64,000 nucleotides of DNA from the NCBI RefSeq assembly GCF_029167645.1, contig NZ_CP119147.1, positions 3,286,001 to 3,350,000 of the forward strand. The letters run 5' to 3'. This document shows, one piece after another, positions 58,425 through 64,000 of the stretch (position 1 is its first letter; each line of letters opens with the position of its first letter). This DNA comes from Streptomyces sp. AM 2-1-1 (GTDB lineage Bacteria > Actinomycetota > Actinomycetes > Streptomycetales > Streptomycetaceae). The translations under genes and the position numbers were made by a program. The notes beneath the pieces were generated by a model that was given only the letters and a program-made list of their open reading frames with translations, made no database searches and was not told the origin of the DNA.

Positions 58425-60554
58425 CTACCGGGCGACAGAAGCGGAACCTTCGTCGCCCCGGTTGGTGAGGGCGCGTGCGACGCGCTCACGGCCGACGACC
58501 ATCCGGCCGTCGGACTTGTAGGGCTCGGCCCCGGTGCCGTCGAGGACCCGCTTGAGGTCGGCGTGCGTCCAGCTCCCGTACGCGTCCTCCGACAGGACCG
58601 CGAGCCGCTGGAGGACGTTCTGCGTCAGCACGCGGTTCGTCGTCCCGATCACGGTCGCGATGTCGGCGAGCGGGTCACGGTCCTCGCCGTGCTCGATGAC
58701 GTGGAGGGTGGTGACCCCGTCGCGCATCGCCCGCGCCCGCGCGGTGATCTGGCCGGCGGTCTCGGTGTCGATGAAATGGGTGCGGACGGTGATGGACGCC
58801 TGCCCGGACGGGATCGTGATCCCGTCCGACGCGACGACCAGCGTCCCCTTGTCGAGCCCCGGACGCAGCAGGTTCGGGGCGGCCCCGCCGTCGACGGCCT
58901 TGTCCCCGAGCGCCATACGGGCCTGCGACTCGGTGCCCAGCGCGAGCGACGCACGGGTGTGCGCGCCCTCCCTCACCAGCTTGGGCAAGTTCTGGTCGGT
59001 GGGGTCCTGCGTGCCCTGCCACAGAGTCACGTTCACGGCCCTGCCCTGGTTGTGGATTTTCCGGGCGGCCATGAAGTACCGGCTGGTGGCCTTGGACCCG
59101 CCGTAGGGGCGCTTCTCGGCGTCCACGACCGGGCACATGAACGCCACCTGCGCCTCATCGACCAGCAGGACCAGCGGCGGGAACACCGTGCCGGGCGGCG
59201 CCTGCAACCGGCGCTCCATCTCGGTGACGCCACCTTCGAGCATTTCGGTGGCGTCGATGACGTGGTCATCGGTCGGGCCCTGGATCAGGACGGTGGCAAG
59301 GCCGTCGAACATGGCCCAGTCCCCGGCCCCCTTGAGGTCCGCCAACCGGAACTCCACCGACGGGTCCAGCGCCAGCCACAGCGCCAGCGCTCGGAGCGCG
59401 GCCGTCTTGCCCTGGTTGGACAGGCCCGTGATGAGCAAGTGGCGCTGGTAGACGCTCAGAGCGGCGGCATCCCCGCGCAGGTCCTGTCCCCACGGGGCTT
59501 TGCCGGTCTTGTAGTTCGCGGTCATGTCGGGGTCGGTGGTGAGCGGGGACGGCCCGATCGGCTCGTCCAACGCCCCGCTGTCCGCGATCCACAGCCGGAC
59601 CGTGCGGGCGGCGGTCGGGATGGTGATGAACACCTCGTGCTCATGCCGCGCCAGGTTCTCCGCGAGCTTGCGCCGGCGGCCCTGGACCTCGTTGGTCGAC
59701 ACCCCGGACGGCAGGGTGACGTCGACTTCGACGCCGCATCCGGCGATCCGGATCGGTCCGAGCATCGCGGCCCCGGAGTCGCCCATCTCCTTGATGGCCG
59801 TGCGCAGCGGGGCGATGCCGAGGTCCCGCAGCGCCAAGACGACGATGGACGGGGTGATCGGCGCGCCGGCGTCCTCGGACCGCCCGGTGGGGAGTGCCCA
59901 TGCGGGTGCGGCTCCACGGTGGCGTCCGACGGCCCACACCCCGGCGAGCGCCACCCATGGGGCGGCGGCGACGAGCGGCCCCCACACCACGGTGGTGATG
60001 ACGACGAGAAGCCGGATGAGGTCGATGAACGCCATCAACGGCGTGACCACATCCGTGGCGTCCTTGTTCGCGATGGCCAGCGCCACTCCGATCAGGATCA
60101 GCGTCCCGACCCCGCCACCGGCCGCGAACGCGGCACCCTTGACGACCTTTTCAGGGGAGGCCAGCAGATCCATGCGCCGCTTGTGCCGGTCGGAGCGGAA
60201 GCGGTGCAGGCGTTCCTCCCACTCGCCCGCGGCTTCATAGTTCCCGACCGCTTCGGCGGCCCGGAGCATGCGTTCGTAGCGGGCACCGGTCCGCCCGTCC
60301 CACGCCCGCCGGACCACAATCCGACTGCCCCCGACGACGTACGACCCGTGCCGCACGACCATGCGGCCGGCGGTGCGGGTCCGCTCGTCCCGGACCGCAC
60401 CGGCCACCTTGCGGCCGGTACGGCGGAACAACCGCACCGGGGCGACCGGCGGGGCCGGGGCCAGGCTCACGACCGGGGCGGGCACGGGCGTGGGGGCGGG
60501 GGCGGGCGGGTCTTCCTTGAACAGATGGATGACGTTCTCGGTGTTCGCGGACAT
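58425..60554 (-). CDS. FtsK/SpoIIIE-type DNA translocase (AICE Tra protein)
   Basis: A 709-residue septal DNA translocator that moves double-stranded element DNA between mycelial compartments, the actinomycete mode of conjugation (TraB/TraSA type). A Pro-rich start, two membrane helices (about 148-163 and 178-205), a FtsK-type ATPase with Walker A GLSNQGKT at 377-384 and Walker B LLVDEAQ near 464-469, then a C-terminal winged helix (about 645-705) which in TraB proteins reads clt repeats. The ATG at 60554 follows a weak AGGAGAGG. It is the longest gene of the element. Confidence 0.94.
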   Translation of the reverse strand: MSANTENVIHLFKEDPPAPAPTPVPAPVVSLAPAPPVAPVRLFRRTGRKVAGAVRDERTRTAGRMVVRHGSYVVGGSRIVVRRAWDGRTGARYERMLRAAEAVGNYEAAGEWEERLHRFRSDRHKRRMDLLASPEKVVKGAAFAAGGGVGTLILIGVALAIANKDATDVVTPLMAFIDLIRLLVVITTVVWGPLVAAAPWVALAGVWAVGRHRGAAPAWALPTGRSEDAGAPITPSIVVLALRDLGIAPLRTAIKEMGDSGAAMLGPIRIAGCGVEVDVTLPSGVSTNEVQGRRRKLAENLARHEHEVFITIPTAARTVRLWIADSGALDEPIGPSPLTTDPDMTANYKTGKAPWGQDLRGDAAALSVYQRHLLITGLSNQGKTAALRALALWLALDPSVEFRLADLKGAGDWAMFDGLATVLIQGPTDDHVIDATEMLEGGVTEMERRLQAPPGTVFPPLVLLVDEAQVAFMCPVVDAEKRPYGGSKATSRYFMAARKIHNQGRAVNVTLWQGTQDPTDQNLPKLVREGAHTRASLALGTESQARMALGDKAVDGGAAPNLLRPGLDKGTLVVASDGITIPSGQASITVRTHFIDTETAGQITARARAMRDGVTTLHVIEHGEDRDPLADIATVIGTTNRVLTQNVLQRLAVLSEDAYGSWTHADLKRVLDGTGAEPYKSDGRMVVGRERVARALTNRGDEGSASVAR

Positions 60555-60582
60555 GCTGCCTCTCCTTGCAGGTGGAAGGGGG

Positions 60583-60903
60583 TCAGTTCTCGGCGCGGTT
60601 CACGGCCCGCTCGGCGAGCCGGACGCGCTGTTCGGCGTCCTTGCGGGCCTGCCGGGCCGCCGCCCGCTCCGCGCGGGGCGCACTGCGCTCGGTCGCCTTG
60701 GCCTTGGCGAGGGCGATGCGGGCGTCGGCCCGCAGGTCGTGCAGGGCCCGGAGTTCGCGGGCGCCGCGCTCGGCGGCGGACCGGTCGATCTCCGCGATCC
60801 GGGACGTGATGCGCGGGTCCACACAGTCGGCGGTCGCCTGGCGGAGCCCCTTGAGGAAGAGGCGGTTGCGGGCGCGCTTCTCGGCGGGGGTGTAGCTCTC
60901 CAC
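60583..60903 (-). CDS. Small coiled-coil AICE protein
   Basis: A 106-residue, almost wholly helical protein rich in Ala, Arg and Glu (LRADARIALAKAKATERSAPRAERAAARQARKDAEQRVRLAERAVNRAEN). No family recognised. It is 29 bp upstream of tra and presumably co-transcribed with it. The start MESYTPAEKRARNRLF has no competing upstream site. It may be an accessory transfer protein. Confidence 0.72.
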   Translation of the reverse strand: MESYTPAEKRARNRLFLKGLRQATADCVDPRITSRIAEIDRSAAERGARELRALHDLRADARIALAKAKATERSAPRAERAAARQARKDAEQRVRLAERAVNRAEN

Positions 60904-60940
60904 GGGGTCCTCTCCGGGGCCGGTCTGTCCGGCTCCCCGC

Positions 60941-60963
60941 CCGCCCCGGTCGGACCGGGGCGG
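60941..60963 (-). terminator. Intercistronic hairpin
   Basis: CCGCCCCGG and CCGGGGCGG form a perfect 9-bp stem with a five-base loop between two genes of the transfer operon; perhaps a partial terminator or an RNA stability element. Confidence 0.5.
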
Positions 60964-60974
60964 ACAGGCAGCCG

Positions 60975-61355
60975 TCAGCGGCGACGGCCCCGGAGGTTCT
61001 TGGCGGCGGCCTTGGCGTCAGCCCCGCCGACCGTGCGGACGATGGTGACGACGCCCCACGTCATCGCCACCGCGAGGAACGCCAGCAGCGCCAGGTTCGC
61101 GGCGATCGCGGTGAGCGCCCCGACGAGCAGGGGGCCGAAGTAGACGCCGGCGGCGACGGCACCGGCGCCCATCCCGGACCCGAGCGCGACCCGCTGAATC
61201 GTGCGGTCGGGCGGGGCCTGGTGGATGTGCTGAACGATCTGCTGCGGCTGCTGCGGGGCGGCGGCCGGGAGGTGTTCGGCGGGGGTGTAGGCGTACGTGC
61301 CGTCCGGGAGCTGGACGACGGTGAGCGCGCGAGGGGCGGGCAGGTTGGGGTTCAC
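60975..61355 (-). CDS. Small membrane protein (DUF6251-like, Spd-type)
   Basis: A 126-residue protein: a polar N-terminus with TVVQLPDGTYAYTPAEHLP, a Gln-rich middle (QQPQQIVQHIHQ), and two membrane helices (about 60-100). From memory it matches a small AICE family annotated DUF6251. Spread (Spd) proteins of AICEs are typically such small membrane proteins. GTG start overlaps the previous stop as GTGA, so the genes are translationally coupled. Confidence 0.8.
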   Translation of the reverse strand: MNPNLPAPRALTVVQLPDGTYAYTPAEHLPAAAPQQPQQIVQHIHQAPPDRTIQRVALGSGMGAGAVAAGVYFGPLLVGALTAIAANLALLAFLAVAMTWGVVTIVRTVGGADAKAAAKNLRGRRR

Positions 61356-61588
61356 TGAATGTCCTTTCCGCTGTGCCGGTCGAAGTCGGCTGCGGCCTGT
61401 CGGGCGGTGTCCTTGACGCCGGTCAGCAGCTCTTCGACACGGTCGAGGGAGACGTAGAGCATCCGGCTCTTCCCGCCGGAGGTGATCCGCACGGCCACGG
61501 CGGGCTCCGGATGGTCGGAGGTGGCGTGCAGGATGACGGGCTCGGCGGTCAGTTCGGAGCCGCTGTCGCTGAGGAAACGGAAGTTCAT
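61352..61588 (-). CDS. Small hypothetical AICE protein, 78 residues
   Basis: A soluble 78-residue protein starting MNFRFLSDSGSELTAEPVILHATSD; a beta-rich first half, then the helical VEELLTGVKDTARQAAADF. No known family recognised. It overlaps the following gene by GTGA and lies 19 bp after the zinc-binding protein gene, so it is part of the transfer/spread chain. Confidence 0.72.
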   Translation of the reverse strand: MNFRFLSDSGSELTAEPVILHATSDHPEPAVAVRITSGGKSRMLYVSLDRVEELLTGVKDTARQAAADFDRHSGKDIQ

Positions 61589-61607
61589 AGGGCGTGTCCT
61601 TCCGGGG

Positions 61608-61934
61608 TCAGACGGTCGAGTCGGCGCAGGTCACACAGATGCCGAGGGAGCGCGGGATGCAGTACCCGGCGTCCCGCCAGCAGACGGGGCAGGTGCGGCG
61701 GGCCCGCATCGCCGCGGCGAGCGCTCGCGCCCGGCCGGGCGTCATGGGCCGGACCGGGCGGGCGAGGTCGATGCGGTAGAGGTAGGCGACCAGCGGGCCG
61801 CGCCGGCGGCGGGGGCGCTGGAGTTCGGCGACCGGGTCCTGACCGCCGGGCCGCAGGCCCATCGCCCGGAGCTGACGGCGGGTCGCCAGCCCGTCCGGGG
61901 CGAGCCGCCACCGGTAGGCGGGGACGGTGGTCAT
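61608..61934 (-). CDS. RRQRL-motif zinc-binding AICE protein
   Basis: A 108-residue protein starting MTTVPAYRWRLAPDGLATRRQLRAMGLRPGGQDP. The C-terminal CPVCWRDAGYCIPRSLGICVTCAD carries a Cys4 zinc site. RRQLRAMGLRP is the motif that gives a common AICE family its name (RRQRL motif zinc-binding proteins), as I recall. Its ATG shares a base with the previous stop (TGATG). Function unknown. Confidence 0.85.
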   Translation of the reverse strand: MTTVPAYRWRLAPDGLATRRQLRAMGLRPGGQDPVAELQRPRRRRGPLVAYLYRIDLARPVRPMTPGRARALAAAMRARRTCPVCWRDAGYCIPRSLGICVTCADSTV

Positions 61935-62797
61935 CAGGCGACCATGCGTTTCCACGCGGCCCGGAGGCGGACTTCGGAGGCGGAGTGGCCGGCGGCCCGG
62001 AAGCGGGTGGCCATCTCGCGGTAGGACAGGGCGGGCGTCTCGCTGTGACGGATGCGGTCCACCAGATCGTCCAGGGCCTCATCCGTGAGCGCGGTACCGG
62101 ACTCCAGCGCGAACGCGGAGACCGGCTCGGTGGGGCCCCAGACGGGGAGTTCCCATCGGGATGTGACGCCGGGCGTGACGCGGGTGGTCACGCTGGTCAG
62201 GGCCCGTCCGGTGCCCTCCCCCTCCCGTGTCGTCTCCAGCGTCGACCAGGCGCGGGAGAGGGTGTCGGCAGTGCGGGCCTGGACGTGTGCGACGCGGGCT
62301 CCGGCCTGCGTTACGGCCGTCAGCCGCGTCTCCTCCGTGGACGCTTCCGCCCGGAGGCGGGCGCGTGCAACGGCTGCTTCGTCGCGGGCTTCCTGCTGGA
62401 TGCCCTGGATCGCGTCGAGGGCTTCCGCGGTGAGCGCGGTGCGCTCCCACATGCCGTGGACCAACCACAGGGCTTTGGCGGCGATGGGGAGCCAGGCGAC
62501 CGCGAGCCACGCGCCGGCCGAGTGCTCCGCGGTCAGGGCGTGGGCGATCAGGACGCCGGTGGCGACCGCGCCGAATCCCCAGCCGACGCCGGTGACCGTG
62601 GTGCTGTGGTCGCCCTGAGCGGCCAGGCGGCGTTCGTAGGCGAGCGTGGCGAGCCACCCGCCGTCGATGCCCAAACCGACGACCAGCGCGACCGGCCACG
62701 GCATCGCCGTGCCCAGCCACATCATCACCACGGCCAGCGTGAGAACCATGGACACCGCCGTCATAGCGACAGCGGGAAGAACTGTCTTGACGTTCAC
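61934..62797 (-). CDS. SpdB/DUF2637-type membrane protein
   Basis: A 287-residue protein with four membrane helices in the first 120 residues (VSMVLTLAVVMMWLG, WPVALVVGLGIDGGWLATLAY, FGAVATGVLIAHAL, AWLAVAWLPIAAKALWLVHG), then a helical coiled-coil region and a C-terminal HTH-like end (SYREMATRFRAAGHSASEVRLRAAWKRMV). This is the layout of spread proteins/DUF2637 of actinomycete plasmids, thought to help DNA move along the mycelium. A GTG at 62797 overlaps the previous stop as GTGA. Confidence 0.85.
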   Translation of the reverse strand: MNVKTVLPAVAMTAVSMVLTLAVVMMWLGTAMPWPVALVVGLGIDGGWLATLAYERRLAAQGDHSTTVTGVGWGFGAVATGVLIAHALTAEHSAGAWLAVAWLPIAAKALWLVHGMWERTALTAEALDAIQGIQQEARDEAAVARARLRAEASTEETRLTAVTQAGARVAHVQARTADTLSRAWSTLETTREGEGTGRALTSVTTRVTPGVTSRWELPVWGPTEPVSAFALESGTALTDEALDDLVDRIRHSETPALSYREMATRFRAAGHSASEVRLRAAWKRMVA

Positions 62798-63126
62798 GCC
62801 GCTTCACCCCCGCGCGTCTCGTCGGCGGTGGGGACGTCCGCGAAGCCGGTCAGGTGCACCTCGGCACCGCCGTATTCGGTGTGGACCTTCAGCACGGCGG
62901 TCCGGCCGCCGGACTGAACGCCGTAGGAGACGCCCGCCGGGTCGATGCCCAGCGCGTCCCGCCACGCCTCGAACCCGGCGAAGTCGTCGTGGAACGTCAG
63001 CTCCAACCGGTCGGGGAACCAGGTGGACAGCGCCACGTCCGGGGCCGGGAGCTCCGCGTGTTCCACGGCGAGCAGCCGCAGCAGCCGCAGCGGGGCGGCA
63101 AAGTCGGTGAGCGTCTGCGCCGTCAC
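62794..63126 (-). CDS. Small hypothetical AICE protein, 110 residues
   Basis: A 110-residue soluble protein: helical start LTDFAAPLRLLRLLAVEHAELPAP, then a strand-rich middle (LELTFHDDFAGFEAWRDALGIDPAGVSYGVQSGGRTAVLKVHTEYGGAEVHLTGF in outline). The family is unknown to me, though similar short proteins accompany SpdB genes in AICEs. GTG overlaps the previous stop (GTGA) and its own stop overlaps the SpdB-like start. Confidence 0.78.
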   Translation of the reverse strand: MTAQTLTDFAAPLRLLRLLAVEHAELPAPDVALSTWFPDRLELTFHDDFAGFEAWRDALGIDPAGVSYGVQSGGRTAVLKVHTEYGGAEVHLTGFADVPTADETRGGEAA

Positions 63127-63389
63127 GCGGCACCACCCGACTGCACCGTGCCGGTGCGGTTGGTCAGGTCGCGGCGGGCGGCCAGCACCCGGCGCCGGGC
63201 CCGGCGGACCCGCCGGGCGTCCAGCTCGCTGACCGGCCGGTCGATGGTCACGATCTCCGCGTCCAACAGGTCAATCTCCGCCCGGATGAGCGGCATCTCC
63301 CAGTCGATCGCGTCCAGCTCCGCCGGCGTCGGCTCGAAATCGAGCGACGCCGCCGTAACGAGGCTGTGAAGTGCTCCGATGGTCTTCAT
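63123..63389 (-). CDS. DUF6284-like small AICE protein
   Basis: An 88-residue helical protein: TPAELDAIDWEMPLIRAEIDLLDAEI, then VSELDARRVRRARRRVLAARRDLTNR. From memory this is the AICE family DUF6284, no known function. AAGGAG lies upstream of the ATG at 63389; the longer frame to 63635 has no support. It is the first gene after a strong hairpin, so it probably starts the transfer/spread operon running to tra. Confidence 0.85.
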   Translation of the reverse strand: MKTIGALHSLVTAASLDFEPTPAELDAIDWEMPLIRAEIDLLDAEIVTIDRPVSELDARRVRRARRRVLAARRDLTNRTGTVQSGGAA

Positions 63390-63424
63390 GGGTCGTTTTC
63401 TCCTTGCAGTGGAACGGCCCACCA

Positions 63425-63458
63425 GAACGGCCCCCGGGGTGCATCCCGGGGGCCGTTC
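63425..63458 (-). terminator. Terminator ahead of the transfer/spread operon
   Basis: GAACGGCCCCCGGG and CCCGGGGGCCGTTC form a perfect 14-bp stem with a six-base loop, 93 bp past the 52-residue gene and just before the DUF6284-like gene. Confidence 0.88.
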
Positions 63459-63550
63459 GCTTCCTGTGGGGCCACCTCGTACGGGTGGCAGTGCCCCAGG
63501 CTGAATTCGATCCGGCGCCCTCACGGCGTGATCCGGGGCGGTGACGCGAG

Positions 63551-63709
63551 CTAGCGGGTGCTGCGACTGCCGTGGCTTCCGTGGCAGCCGTAGGTGGCGT
63601 CCTGGTAGTCCGTGGGCCCGTTGGCGGCCTTCCATGCGGCCTGGGCCGCGTCGTCCTCGGCCGCAGCCTCGGCGGCGAGTTGGGCGCGAAGGTCCTCGTT
63701 ACTCTGCAC
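63551..63709 (-). CDS. Small hypothetical protein, 52 residues
   Basis: A short gene: GTG at 63709 preceded by GAGAGGAATCGCT. The product begins VQSNEDLRAQLAAEAAAEDD, is acidic and helical at first, then reads GPTDYQDATYGCHGSHGSRSTR. No known family recognised. It fits between the Nudix gene and a strong terminator, with normal codon bias, so I take it as real. Confidence 0.55.
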   Translation of the reverse strand: MQSNEDLRAQLAAEAAAEDDAAQAAWKAANGPTDYQDATYGCHGSHGSRSTR

Positions 63710-63808
63710 AGCGATTCCTCTCGTCTGACCGCCCGCCGCTGGGGGTGGCTCGTGCCCCGGGCCCGAGTCGATCGGGCACCCTCGCGGCTAGATACCGGGG
63801 CTGGTGGA

Positions 63809-64000
63809 TCAGACGGTCGACGCCGTGACGGCGGCGATGATGTCGGCGTGGTCGAACGCCAGCGGCGGCAGGTCGGTGAGCGGCCACCACCGGACGTTGA
63901 CCGCGTCGTCCCCGGCCTCGGCGGGCAGGCCGGAGATGACGGTCAGGTGATAGGCGACGGTGACGTACCGGCCGCGGGGGTCGCGGTCGGGGGCGTCCCA
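63809..64000 (-). CDS. Nudix hydrolase, C-terminal part (runs off the window)
   Basis: Only the last 63 codons are present. The C-terminal run DPRGRYVTVAYHLTVISG ... RWWPLTDLPPLAFDHADIIAAV is typical of ADP-ribose-type Nudix hydrolases; the Nudix box itself should lie beyond 64000. AICEs such as pSAM2 carry a Nudix gene (nud) near their control genes pra and korSA. The stop codon is at 63809-63811. Start, full length and catalytic residues cannot be assessed. Confidence 0.8.
   Translation of the reverse strand, partial: WDAPDRDPRGRYVTVAYHLTVISGLPAEAGDDAVNVRWWPLTDLPPLAFDHADIIAAVTASTV

Larger units (their letters stand above)
52428..64000. mobile_element. AICE (actinomycete integrative and conjugative element), left part
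   Basis: Site-specific integrase and excisionase directly beside a tRNA gene, a prim-pol/ATPase replication pair, an FtsK-type transfer protein, and small spread-type genes: this is the module order of AICEs such as pSAM2, in the prim-pol replication class. All fourteen-plus genes are on the minus strand. The left junction is in the tRNA-Gly 3' end. I found no second copy of the tRNA 3' segment inside the window, so the right junction lies beyond 64000 and the element is longer than 11.5 kb. Confidence 0.92.

Noticed and set aside
52428..64000. A second copy of the tRNA-Gly 3' end as right attachment site
   Set aside because: I looked for a repeat of GAGTTCGATTCTCG and flanks in the rest of the window and saw none; the right end must lie outside.

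Overview
The window is high-G+C DNA with the gene content and style of a Streptomyces chromosome: GTG starts, GTGA/ATGA stop-start overlaps, purine-rich ribosome binding sites and long G+C hairpins between genes. From memory, the order purA, fba, pyrE, clpB, dnaK-grpE-dnaJ-hspR, dcd matches the core chromosome of streptomycetes in the arm near oriC. A perfect parS site at 28008-28025 fits a location inside the ParB-covered region.

Layout. 1-11 kb is accessory-flavoured: a GntR/FCD regulator, an S15/CocE-type hydrolase paired with an ATP-grasp enzyme, small membrane or stress-type proteins, a secreted family 19 chitinase with a DasR-type promoter element, and a membrane-anchored PstS-like protein. 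GGAGCNN heptamer repeats lie in its intergenic gaps. 11-35 kb is mostly housekeeping: purA, a kinase-like protein, a P450, a two-component system, a tryptophan-to-anthranilate cluster (kynA, kynU and a likely formamidase), an exporter, a MalY-type lyase, fba, pyrE, aldose epimerase, a membrane-fused spermidine synthase and an aminotransferase. 35-46 kb is the heat-shock block: clpB and the dnaK operon, each preceded by HspR-binding HAIR elements, and hspR itself ends the dnaK operon. Between them sits a small unexplained locus (39321-41167): a secreted protein made of nine DIGW repeats, translationally coupled to a Rieske-like protein whose two ligand histidines are arginines, next to a divergent LuxR-type regulator. 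46-52 kb holds an EtfD-like membrane iron-sulfur oxidoreductase, a Yip1-type protein, a phosphoribosyltransferase and dcd.

52.4-64 kb is an actinomycete integrative and conjugative element (AICE) integrated at a tRNA-Gly(CCC) gene and running off the right edge. All its genes point toward the tRNA: integrase and excisionase next to the tRNA, a two-gene replication module (prim-pol plus ATPase) with a cytosine methyltransferase, an FtsK-type transfer protein, then a chain of small overlapping transfer or spread genes and the end of a Nudix gene. Between excisionase and replication genes lie twelve copies of GTGACGC-type octamers beside an A+T-rich dyad, a candidate origin or control region. 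The distal attachment site is not in the window.

The observations most worth following are the DIGW-repeat locus, the iteron-like cluster of the AICE, the parS site embedded in a larger hairpin downstream of pyrE, and the ATP-grasp/peptidase pair. Functions are called from sequence motifs and family knowledge only; no search was run.
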